Shown here in pieces: positions 50,001 through 59,615 of a stretch of 64,000 nucleotides of DNA (its first letter is position 1; the number at the start of each line of letters is the position of its first letter). A program made the position numbers and the translations under genes. The stretch is from Monosiga brevicollis MX1 (Eukaryota; Opisthokonta; Choanoflagellata; Craspedida; Salpingoecidae), in contig NW_001865045.1 in assembly GCF_000002865.3 (NCBI RefSeq), forward strand, positions 605,845 to 669,844. Reading direction: 5' to 3'. The notes beneath the pieces are model-generated. The model ran no database searches. It had not been told where the DNA came from and was given only the letters and a program-made list of their open reading frames with translations.

Positions 50001-50280
50001 CAGGCAGGTCTCTGACGGAAGGGTCAGTTCATGTATGATTTGGTTTTTCTTTCACTCTCGCCGGTCCAGCCAAACGTACGCTCGGCTGCATTTCTAGCTG
50101 CTGCTGGAGGATTTTGATGGCATCGGCATATTGGCGATCGCGAATCTAACAAAGCGCGTTGCATTTTGCGTGCAATGAGGTCATGAGCTTTGACTGATCA
50201 GCGGGAGAGGCAGCTATTCCAAGTTTTGTGTCCCAAGAACATACAAAGCCGTAGATCGTCCGAGTAAACTCGCCGTCCAT
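47079..50280 (-). CDS. TTC30: IFT70/TTC30 intraflagellar transport protein
   Basis: Eleven exons (50245-50280, 50080-50145, 49869-49939, 49517-49763, 49370-49442, 48985-49230, 48692-48853, 48453-48559, 48064-48330, 47775-47852, 47079-47657) give 643 residues. IFT70 is a TPR-superhelix subunit of the IFT-B core that wraps IFT52/88 in cilia. Nearly every block matches the animal protein: DGEFTRTIYGFIRDRQYADA, YKLYHAQALYKACRYEEAM, ALTDMPPRSEEELDPVTLHN, FGNLLLLYCKYEYYDLAADV, DECLDRYIPCLMAQARIYWD, LNVAHVLFMQ, ANLCVSYIMTSQNEDAEELM, CIINLVIGTLYCAKGNFQFG and SRVIKSLEPYSKRLG. The start is the first ATG and matches the conserved N-terminus. It is transcribed away from inversin. Confidence 0.97.
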
Positions 50281-50869
50281 GATGACCAAGGAGTGCCTCG
50301 AAAACCGAAGCTAATTAAACCCCCCACCAAGCGGCCACCAGCCAAGCACAAGACAGTTGCATGAGTACAGAAAAACCACACACAGCAAGCACCACCACCT
50401 CCTTTGGAGAGAGCGCCTGAGGACGGGTCGCGCTGCCAAGACACCACCAACGAACCACAAGAGGCCACAGACCTGCTCCTGAAATTTTTGAGTCCAGTTG
50501 GGATGTGGGAAATGTCATTTTATACATCCGAGGAGGCTATCCATGGCAACCGTAGCTCGCAGTTTTTGAGACAGCGATGAGCACAAACGTAGCTTGGTAT
50601 ACTTTTTGACCCCAGCAAACTGGTTGACAAATTTTTGCATGCACGAAAGCAAAACAAACCAACCCTTCTCTGCTCCTGCTCTGATCGCGCGCGCTCGTCG
50701 TCTTAGATTTGTTTGGCCGGCGAGACACGGCTGAGGACGACCTGCAACACCTTGTGTACCAACCTTGCGTCGCGGGTTGCTTGTGGGTTGTATTCGCCTC
50801 GTGCGCCAGTGCTTTGCTTCATAGCGGCGTCTTATCGGACCGACGGACGCTACAACGCAGCCTCCTGCC
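50281..50869. promoter_or_regulatory. Head-to-head IFT70/inversin promoter gap with X-box-like site
   Basis: IFT70 (-) and inversin (+) start 590 bp apart. Near the middle, 50535-50550 reads ggctatccatggcaac; on the minus strand this starts GTTGCCATGG, the left half-site and centre of the RFX X-box consensus, while the other half is degenerate. X-boxes drive ciliary genes in animals. No other motif was recognised. Confidence 0.5.
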
Positions 50870-53800
50870 ATGTCGGCCGAGGCGTCTCCGCCCCCATCCT
50901 CTGTGGTCGAGGAGCAGTCAGCTGCGACGGATGGGGATATGCGTCCAGGGATTGAGATCGAGGGGAAGGAGGCCGATCATCAGCTTCAGTCTGCGGCCGA
51001 CGCTGCTGGTGAGCCGGTATCTGAAGGTTGGGACATGGCAGAGCAATTTGACAGCGCTGCCACGGCGCGTGGCTTGACGTTTTCAGACTATGACCAAACT
51101 GGTTTGCTCGACGGCCAGGCGTTGGCCGCGGCATTTCGCGATGACTATCAAGGTTTGCACTGCGGCCCGTGCTGAGAATTCAACACCCCCATCTCTCCAC
51201 CCCTCCCTCCCTGCCCCTTCCATTCATCTGCTTGCGAAGGAATTACGCTCAACAATGTCGTCCTTCGTTCCGGCATCCGATCCGTCGGGTTTTCCCGCAC
51301 AGCCGCATATCGAATGACGGCACTGCACGTGGCTGCGGCAACGGGTGAGGCAGAGAGATTGTTCAATGCCTATGCACAAAACGGCGGCTTCTCTGCCCAC
51401 ACTTGTAATTACCAAGATGCAGCTGGCCGCACGCCTCTACATTTTGCCGCTGCCACCGGCAATCGCACCAGCGTTGAAGCCCTCCTCGAGTGCGTGACAC
51501 TTCGGCTGCTTCAACTTGCCCTCGTGATGTCAACCCGTCCCGTCCCCTCACAGCCTCCTATCTGGCTTTTGAATGGATAGACACGGCGGTAACTCCAATG
51601 CCCAAGATGCTGATGGCAAGAATGTGGGCATGTGGGCAGCCTTTTACGGCCACCACAAGGTGCTGGCACTTCTCCTGGCAGCAGGCCTCGAGCTGGGTCA
51701 CCGTGACTTGGCCGGGCGCTCCATCTTACATTGGGCGGCGCTGGCCAACAGCCCCAAGGCCTTGGATTTTCTTTGCAAGCAGTGCACAATGCGTCATCTT
51801 GACATCAATCCTGCTGACCTTGAGCAGCTCACACCGCTGCACTGGGTGTGGTACGTCCAGCGACATCTGTGTTTTGTTTGGCGCAGCATCCCATATTCTT
51901 TGGCTGTACCGGACACATGGCTCGTTGCGGCGAGAATTGGGTGGTTTGTAGCGTGTTACCCAAAGCTCACATAGCAGTCTGTCTGTTATTTAACCCATAG
52001 TCATCTGGGCTTCAACAAACACGTGGCCATCCTGCTCAAGGCCAAGGCCGATGTCTGCTGCTTGGACGTAGAGCAACGGAATCCCTTGCATTGGACTGCT
52101 TCCAACCAGGACGCCAGTGTCACCAAGGTCAGATCTTTTGAGAGCCGCTTGCTCTTGCAGATTGAGATTCCTGAACTTCAGCTCCCGCCAAGTCGCCATA
52201 TGCACAATGACACCATGACGCCTTCTTTAGATGCTTTTATCAGCCAACCCATCACTGGGAACCCAGCTGGATGCTGAAGGCCGAGCTCCCATCCACCTAG
52301 CTGTGGCTGGTATGTTCTTGCAGCAGACTCAAACACTGTACATTTGGCTTGGGTGCTTTGACATTGGCAATGCTTTGTTGACACACACACCGATCGCATC
52401 TCGGCTCACAACACAGTTGCGCACTTTATTGCCTGGCTTAGAATACAACACTGTTGTCGTGCAGGCCATGCTCAAGTGCGTACCGTCTGCACCATCCGAT
52501 CAGCTCTTGCCTCGAGTGCTTTGTGGCGCCCGCCCGCCTTTGCGTCGGCATCTTGTCTTTCCCTGGAACCAACCAACCAAACAAACAAACAAACAAGCAA
52601 AAAAAAGAAAAAAAGAAAAAAAAGCTCGGTCTAAAACCGCCTGACCGCATCTAATGTTGTGGACTCTTCTGTTTCTGCACTCCTGGTAGAGCTAAAATAC
52701 CGGCAGATCTGCCTGATCGCTCCGGACGCACGGCGCTGCACTGGGCTGTCGCCTTTGCTTACGAAGACATGGTTAAAATGCTTCTCGCTGCCAAGGCCAA
52801 CCCAGGCATCCAAGACAAGTGCGTGTGGCCCGACGGTCTTGTCCTTGTTCTTTGATTGCGTCATCACCTTGCTCCATTGCTTTGATCCTCCCTGCTCGGT
52901 AGAACCATGGTCACACCAATTCATCATGCGGCCCAGCATCCAACGGCTGCAGTGTTGAATCTGCTGCTCCAGCAGGCCACGACTGAGCATGTTGATGTCT
53001 GTGATGAGGATGGGCACGATGCCCTCTTTTGGGCTGTAGCCCACGGTACGCAGTCTTTTGCTGGCCCTAAGGCTCACAAAACATTTGAAATGCATTGTTG
53101 AAAGCACCGCTACTCACGCTGTTGCTCCGGCCGGAGCAGAATCGCCTCTCTGCGTGGCCGCCTTGCTGAAGACCTCGATCAACGTGAACAAAGTTGACAG
53201 TGATGGACGTTCCCTACTTCATCTGCTCGCTTACCGCAATGATGCGGAGACCATCGCAGCGCTCAAGCTGGCCAAGGTCGACCCAAACGTGATTGATGCT
53301 GCCCAACAGACGGCTCTGATGCTGGCTGTCGAAAACAACCACCTCGCTGCAGCACGAGAGCTTTTGGCAGCCGGCGCCAACCCTGTACTTGGTGACGCCG
53401 AGGTGCGTCATCGCGCTTGTTTAGCTGCCTTGAACCCCAGTGGAGGCATTTTTTTTCACACGCGCACATGTCCGCACGTATGCTTTTCACTATTGATGCC
53501 CAGGGACGCATTCCCCTGAGTGTTGCCGTCATTCAAGGCTACGAGGAACTGGCGGCGCTTATTCTGTCCCAAATGCAGCAAGAGAACCTTTTGCTGGCCG
53601 ACTCCCGCGGCGAAACGGTGCGTACCCCCCCTTTTTTTGTGCTTTGTTGAAGCAACATCTCACGACAGTCAAGCTTTGGAGGGGGGTTGGCAAATTGCAA
53701 ACTCAAACCCATCTTGCGGACACACATCGTGTACAGGCCTTGCACTACGCTGCTTACTACGGCCATGTGGACAGCGTTCGGTTATTCCTGAGTCACAAGG

Positions 53801-56056
53801 CTGAACCAAACGTGCAAGATCTAGAGGGCGTCACACCTCTGCACTGTGGGTCTCAACTGCTGCATCGCGAGTCAGTAGGAAGGAAGTTGGGGTGTTCGTG
53901 CGGAACCTGACGCGAAAACTATGCATGGCGATAGGGGCGGCAACAAACAATGCCCTGGAGGTGGCGCGCATGCTGCTGGATGCCCAGGCATACCCAAATT
54001 TCATGGACAAAGGCGAGCACCGCATGACGCCTCTGGATTATGCTTTGGCAGGTCAGTTGAGGTACCCCCACGTGCAAGTTGCGACAGGCCTTGTCGCGTT
54101 CCAACTTGCGACGCTTGATAAATTTGAAATATGAATACAAATGCATGGAATTGAACTGGTGGCAGGTGGGCACACAGAGTGTGCCGAGCTTTTGATTGAG
54201 CATGGTGGTCTGGGCACGTTGAACATTCAAGATATGTCTGCCACTCGGTTGCAGTGGGCCGTACGCGCATTTTTGCGTCGTCGGCGCCGCGAGCGCGCGA
54301 AACAGGTTAATGCTCATCCGTCATGGCATGCTGCCCATCAACCTCATGCTTCCAGTTTCAGTTGCACGTTGGCCTCAACGTGCACGGCTCTCTCACGTTG
54401 ACGTTGCTTAACGGGCGCCATCGTGTACAGGAAAACGCTGCCAGCACCACAATTCAACGTTTTGTTCGAGGATTCTTGGTGCGGCGGCAGATGGATCGAG
54501 GGCGTGCCAGTGATCAGGAATCGGCCGAGCTGCAGCGAATCAAGGCGGAGTTGAGTCGGGCGCGTGCGCAAGCTGCAGCCGCGGAACGGGCTCGCGCCTC
54601 GGAGGCCAAACAGCGGCAGGAATTGGAGGAAGAAACGGAGCGCCTACGCTTGCAGCAACAAAAACTGGAGCAGCGACAGTTGCGGCGGCCTGGCAGGCGT
54701 CGTTCCTCCCGCAATGCAGACAAGTCTAGCTCTGGCACGCGATCTTCGGAACATGAAAAAGTTCCGACCCGCAATCCACAGGCATCGGCGGCTCCCCTTG
54801 CCAATGATGAATCAACCCACGAGACTGTTTTGCAAAACGGCGAAAGCCAATCCCAGATTGAGCCGGCAGGCGGAATCGACAGCCAATCTGCAACAATTCC
54901 AGCGACCAGCTGCCGATCATCACGGCAGAGCACAGGTAACACCGGGCATTCCTCTTCAAAATCTCGCCACAGCACATCAGAGGTCACACGGTTATCAAGC
55001 AACGCGCCAAGAGCCAGCGGTGGCACCGCGCCACCGCGCGTGTCCTGGGCATTGGAAAAGGAGGAGGACAAGCAGCCCGCCCAAGGGCGCAGCAAGACGA
55101 CGAATGCGCTCACAGAAATGGACTGTGAAGGTGCGGTGAGCTCGGGACAGCACGATGATACCGACGAAGACGCGTGCTCGGGATCGGATTCCGAGGATGG
55201 CGCTCTGTTGGTGTTGAATGCCAGCGTTCAACGGGCGCGAATCGTCAAATCCGAACAACAGCGCGTGGCACAAGTCCGGGCAAAGGTGCAAGCTGCCATT
55301 CGTATCCAGCGCTTTTGGCGGCGACACCGTGGTCGAACTTGGCGCGGGCGACCTGTCTGCCGGGCTTTGCCCCCGTCTAGCCAGCTGCAGGGCCAAGGTT
55401 CTCGTCGAGGGCGCCGCTCTCAAGGCGTTCAGCGTGGAAATGGAAGGACTCTTGGCTCACAGCGACGACGCAGCTTTCACAAAACAGCAGCCAGCTCTCG
55501 CGGTGCGGCTCTTGGACATGTCCGACCACAACTGCGGTCATGTGCTTCGACCTTTCCCGCGGAGAATTCGTATGGGCCAGAAGAACAGCGTCGTCGACTC
55601 TTGGCTGTGCTGACAATCCAGCTATGGTTTCGTAAGCAGTTGGCCCGTCGCCACGCCCAACGCCAACGATCATTGAGCGCGCAAATTCGTGACATGTCGT
55701 TGGTGCGCAAACATCAAAAGTGTCGTGTCAAAGCAGTTTATGGGGCACGGACTGAGCGCGCCAAACCGTTCTTACCCTCCCGACCCCGTTCACTGCACTC
55801 GCACCGGCTCATGCCTACACCGGCTCCACTGGATGTTTCGTTTTTCAGTGCGGCTCGAAGTTACTCCCAGCGGACACCTCGCCGAGGTCGACACCCCGTG
55901 CAAGGTGACCATCCCGTGTTTCGCTCGAACAATCACAGTCGCTCCAGCACTTCGCGCCAGGTGAGTGTTAAACCGACAACCAAGCACAGCACCACCGAAA
56001 GCCCGGCCATTCGCAGCGCACGGGGCAAGTCCTTTCTCCCGGAAATTACTGTCTAG
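50870..56056 (+). CDS. INVS: Inversin/NPHP2 homolog (ankyrin repeats plus IQ motifs)
   Basis: Fourteen exons (50870-51152, 51240-51489, 51581-51850, 52001-52127, 52231-52309, 52442-52475, 52690-52818, 52903-53045, 53137-53402, 53504-53617, 53737-53845, 53935-54051, 54166-54305, 54431-56056) give 1228 residues in frame. Inversin sits at the ciliary inversin compartment and base in animals and links cilium position to planar polarity. About 12-14 ankyrin repeats are visible (TALHVAAATGEAERL, AGRTPLHFAAATGN, RTALHWAVAFAYEDMVKMLL and others). The last repeat is closely inversin-like: YPNFMDKGEHRMTPLDYALAG followed by a first IQ-like helix. Further IQ motifs follow (STTIQRFVRGFLVRRQ, AIRIQRFWRRHRGR, AVLTIQLWFRKQLARR). 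The long C-terminal exon (542 codons) is Ser/Arg/Gln-rich and probably disordered. Exon 9's acceptor at 53136 is chosen by phase. Confidence 0.93.
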
Positions 56057-56459
56057 CCGATCAACGACCTGAACAAGGCGCCTTGGCGCAGCAGTGCTGG
56101 GGCCCAGACTCCTAGACCGGTCACGCGCTTCATATGTGCCTGTTGTTCTTGTGATCCCATGTAATCGAATCGCCATAAAAACACCATTAGAAGGAAGGGA
56201 AAGGCTCTTGCGCGTCGAGGCAGGCCCCGCACGATGATGATCAGGAGCTAGCCAAACAAAAACACATCCATAGACACGCTTTCGATGCGAAAGCCGTTTG
56301 CTGCCCAGGCAGGCACCATGACAGGTGACCAGCCTGAGCTTGGTGCGCACGGGATCACGTTGCCAATGAAGATATCGAGGGGGGTTTTTTATTTTTATTT
56401 TTTGAGAGATTTTTGATTTTTTGCTTTCGAGAATATCTAAGCAGCGAAGCATCATCATT
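56057..56459. other. Short same-strand intergenic gap
   Basis: Between inversin and the VOC protein (both +). A T-rich segment at 56383-56425 precedes the VOC start and may serve its promoter or the inversin 3' end. No gene found. Confidence 0.45.
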
Positions 56460-57623
56460 ATGGCGCTCGCGCTTCTAGAGCACCTCAATCTCAACGTTAC
56501 GAGCCATGAGCCGGCCAAGGTTGGCGGTCGCGCCGTCGTGTTGCCTGTGCTTTGTTGTGCGAGTTGATGTGGTGCGCTCAACCCACGGTTTCGATTGAAT
56601 CATCTGCCACGCGACTGCTCTGATGTATCGCTCAGGTTTTCTGGGAGGCATTGCTGGGGCTGGCTCCCGACCCTCGACGAGCCGCAAACTTTGCGAGCGG
56701 CAAGGGCACACTATGGTACAACCTTGGTGCATCTCAGGTGGGCATCGTGAGCAAGCGTTTATGTGCACGTGTTGTCGGGCAGGATGGGAACTGACAAGGT
56801 ATGCTCGTGACGTTTCGTTCGGGCGCACACGCAGGTGCACCTGCCTCTCGCCCAAGCCGCGCAAGTTTGGCGGGGCTTGGTGATCTTCAGTACCGCTGAA
56901 TCTCAAGCGCTGCAACTCGCGGCACGTTGGGCCGATGCCAAGCTGAAGGCGCGCCTGGATGAGCTGGGCGTTCAATGGCTCTCAGTTGAAGATCTACCAC
57001 AACTGCCAAACGAACTCTCGCCTCTCTTGAGCCGCGTGCGCTGGGTGGTCCAGGGGCCTTTTAACAACACGGTGGTTATCGCTGTAGAGTCGAGTAATCC
57101 CCTGCATGAGCGGGCTCTGCAACCACAAGGGGACCGGGCACTCTTGCGGGCTATGCGTGCCGTCACCGTTGACTGTGCCCCTGGCACGGCGCCCAAAATT
57201 GCTGCCTTTTATGCGCACTTTTTTGCCGCCAAGACGCGGCTCTACAACGAGGGCAGTGTGGCTGGGTGCAGCGTGGCTCTTGGCGCTGACCCACACGAAC
57301 AGGAGCTTGTGTTTGTGGAGCGAAGCGAGCCTCTCCAGGCTTATGATGGTCATCACTTTGCGCTTTATTTGAACTCTCGAGTTGCCTTTGCGGCAGCGTT
57401 CAGCCGGCTGCAGGCTGCAGGTCTCGTGTGGGTCAATCCGCGCTTCCAGGACTGCGTGACAACCCTTGCAGCCGCCGAAGCCGAGGGCCAGTTTCGAATT
57501 TTGAATCTGGTTGACCCGGCTGAGCCCTCGCACATCCTATTCACTTTGGAGCATGAGGTGCGAGGTCCCCAGCACAAGGACTGTCCCCTGCAGCTCCCAG
57601 CCCCTGAGTCCACGGAACCTTGA
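56460..57623 (+). CDS. VOC/glyoxalase-fold protein
   Basis: Three exons (56460-56519, 56636-56737, 56835-57623) give 316 residues. The N-terminal module reads LEHLNLNVTSHEPAKVFWEA, then LLGLAPDPRRAANFASG and LWYNLGASQVHLPLAQAAQV, the beta-alpha-beta-beta-beta order of the vicinal oxygen chelate fold with a histidine at the start and a histidine after the NLGASQ turn. A second divergent VOC module likely spans residues 170-300, including HFALYLNSRVAFAAAFSRL. Members act as metal-dependent isomerases, lyases or dioxygenases; glyoxalase-like proteins of plants and protists have the same LWYNLGASQ-type element. The substrate is not predictable. Confidence 0.72.
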
Positions 57624-57859
57624 ACCCTCGCGTCTTCGTGGCTCTGAAGCGCGATAAATTTGCCGCGACTTGGTGTCATGCTCCGGCAACACCGCCCTCG
57701 GCAGTTTGTACTGGGCCGATCAACGACTTGTTTCGAGTCCTGGCCGCACAGACAATAGGGTTGCGCGCCGAGCTGATGCCCAACTAGAAATCGATTAGGA
57801 TGTATCATTTCTGCTACACAGCCCTGTGCTCTGCCTTGGCGCTGTCACCACAGGCGCAG

Positions 57860-58116
57860 GAAGAGAGTTTGAGAATTCGAGTGAGAGTTAGAGTATGAGT
57901 TGCGAGTTTGCGAGAGAGAAAGCTGAGAGAGAGAGAGAGAGAGAGAGAGAAGAATCAGGTATTCGAAAGAGAGAGAGAGAGAGAGAGTTTGAGAGAGAGA
58001 GTTTGAGAGAGATTTTGAGAGAAAGAGATTTTGAGAGAGAGATTTTGAGAGAAAGAGATTTTGAGAGAAAGAGATTTTGAGAGAGAGATTTTGAGAGAGA
58101 GATTTTGAGAGAGAGA

Positions 58117-58150
<34 letters not shown>
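57860..58150. repeat. Purine-rich GA/GAGATTTTGA low-complexity tract
   Basis: The plus strand is strongly purine-biased with units GAGAGAGA and GAGATTTTGAGAGAAA repeated many times. It ends about 40 bp before the TPGS2 start codon. Such asymmetric mirror-like purine tracts can form triplex (H-DNA) structures. Frames through it are poly Arg/Glu artefacts. Confidence 0.92.
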
Positions 58151-58153
<3 letters not shown>

Positions 58154-58190
58154 TTAGCAGCGAGAGGGTTGTGGGAGGTGACGGGTTGTC

Positions 58191-59279
58191 ATGAGTGCTG
58201 CAGGGGATGCCGCAGGAGCTGGGCCGAGCAAGGTACCTCCGCGGAAGCGGCTGGATCCACGGTCCATCTTTGACCGACTCACGCTAGGGCTACTGCAAAC
58301 GTTGGAGCGACGGCCGACCGTTGTCGACGTGCGCATTCAAGCCACCCAGCCCGCAACGCTCGCCGACCTAGGAGCTTGGGAGAGCCGACACGGCCAGCGC
58401 TTGCCAAAAGACCTCCGCAATTTTTTCCTCTGCTTCAACGGCTTTCATCTGGTCTGGCTGACCCAGCACGGCGCTACCCAGCTGCCCGTCGGGTCGTTGC
58501 AAGTCAATGCCTTGGCTGATTTGACGCCGCTGCGCACATCCAAGTCCTCGGCACCGCCTCCTGATGTTCTTGCTGCCCTGGTACAACTTGGGTTGGCTCC
58601 TGCAAGCAGTGTAGTGGGAAATGCCTCTTCTTCAAGCCCAAATCTTGAACATTGCTTTCGCCTGGCGACTACCATCGATGGCCAAGCCGTGATCATCGAG
58701 CTCGGCCATGCCAACGACCTGGGCGGCATTTATCTTCAGGATGGCGACGATCGCTGTCATCTTCTTTGCGCTGGCTTTGTTGCCTACTTTCGCTTCATGA
58801 CTCAGTACATGGGTCTGCCCGGATGGCAGCGCATGCGCTGCGGTCTCCCTGTGTCTCCGGCTTGGGAACACTGGTACTGGCAATTTCTGCCCGTCAACCA
58901 AACGCTGCGCCTGACCCGCCCCACCCACACAACTTCCAGCCAGACTGGACTTTCCAAAGCACGCCCTCCCCGTAGCGCCGCGCCACCCGTGACCATTGAT
59001 ATGGCGCGTATCATCAATCCAACACGGCGTCCCACCAGTGCCGGTACAAACTCTGGTTCAGCGGTCGCCGCAACGGGCACCTCCAATGGTCACAGTGCAA
59101 GTACCAACGGCGGTGCCTCCGACGCGACCAGCTCTGGAAGCAAAAAGTCAATTCTCAAACGCCGTGGCTCGCGCTCGGGCGATGGCGTAGCCCCTACGCC
59201 ACCTGCACAACGGCCCAGCAATCGGCCTCGGGCAAACCGCTCCCGTACCACGTCTTCCTCCAACTCCAGTAAGCCCTGA
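58191..59279 (+). CDS. TPGS2: TPGS2, tubulin polyglutamylase complex subunit 2
   Basis: A single exon of 362 residues. TPGS2 is part of the TTLL1 polyglutamylase complex that modifies axonemal and neuronal microtubules. The SMI1/KNR4-type domain is visible at residues 25-210: LLQTLERRPTVVDVRIQAT, ESRHGQRLPKDLRNFFLCFN, GFHLVWLTQHGATQLPVGSL, VIIELGHANDLGGIYL and FVAYFRFMTQYMGLPGWQ, matching the animal order, including WESRHGQRLPKDLRNF and LGLPGWQ. A Ser/Thr/Gly-rich basic tail follows. It is intronless in a window where most genes have five or more introns, which could mean a retrogene or simple intron loss. The GA tract lies just upstream. Confidence 0.9.
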   Translation: MSAAGDAAGAGPSKVPPRKRLDPRSIFDRLTLGLLQTLERRPTVVDVRIQATQPATLADLGAWESRHGQRLPKDLRNFFLCFNGFHLVWLTQHGATQLPVGSLQVNALADLTPLRTSKSSAPPPDVLAALVQLGLAPASSVVGNASSSSPNLEHCFRLATTIDGQAVIIELGHANDLGGIYLQDGDDRCHLLCAGFVAYFRFMTQYMGLPGWQRMRCGLPVSPAWEHWYWQFLPVNQTLRLTRPTHTTSSQTGLSKARPPRSAAPPVTIDMARIINPTRRPTSAGTNSGSAVAATGTSNGHSASTNGGASDATSSGSKKSILKRRGSRSGDGVAPTPPAQRPSNRPRANRSRTTSSSNSSKP

Positions 59280-59615
59280 GGGACTGGTCCAAAATCGGGG
59301 CAGAGCTCTCATCGATTGAATCAGCTATGGCAAGTTTTTCAAGTCCTACAGACGAGCAAGATCTGGGTCTCCCAGCGCGCAAAGCAATGCAACAGCAGCC
59401 ACCACCATGCCCAACAAGTGCAGAGAAGAAGATTGCCAGACGCTCTCGAGTCGGAGCAGATGAACAAAAGAGAAAACCGGGCTATTGCCACGCGTTATGC
59501 TTCGCCAAACCACTCATCGGCATTATTTATAAACGAAAGAGAATAGCAAGAGAAAAGAAAAAAAAAAAGACCTTCCCTCCCACCCCCACTTCATCCTTGC
59601 GGATGGTCCTAAATC
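59280..59615. other. Tail-to-tail intergenic region
   Basis: 3' flanks of TPGS2 (+) and the long minus gene. Short A-runs near 59558-59568. No gene seen. Confidence 0.5.
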
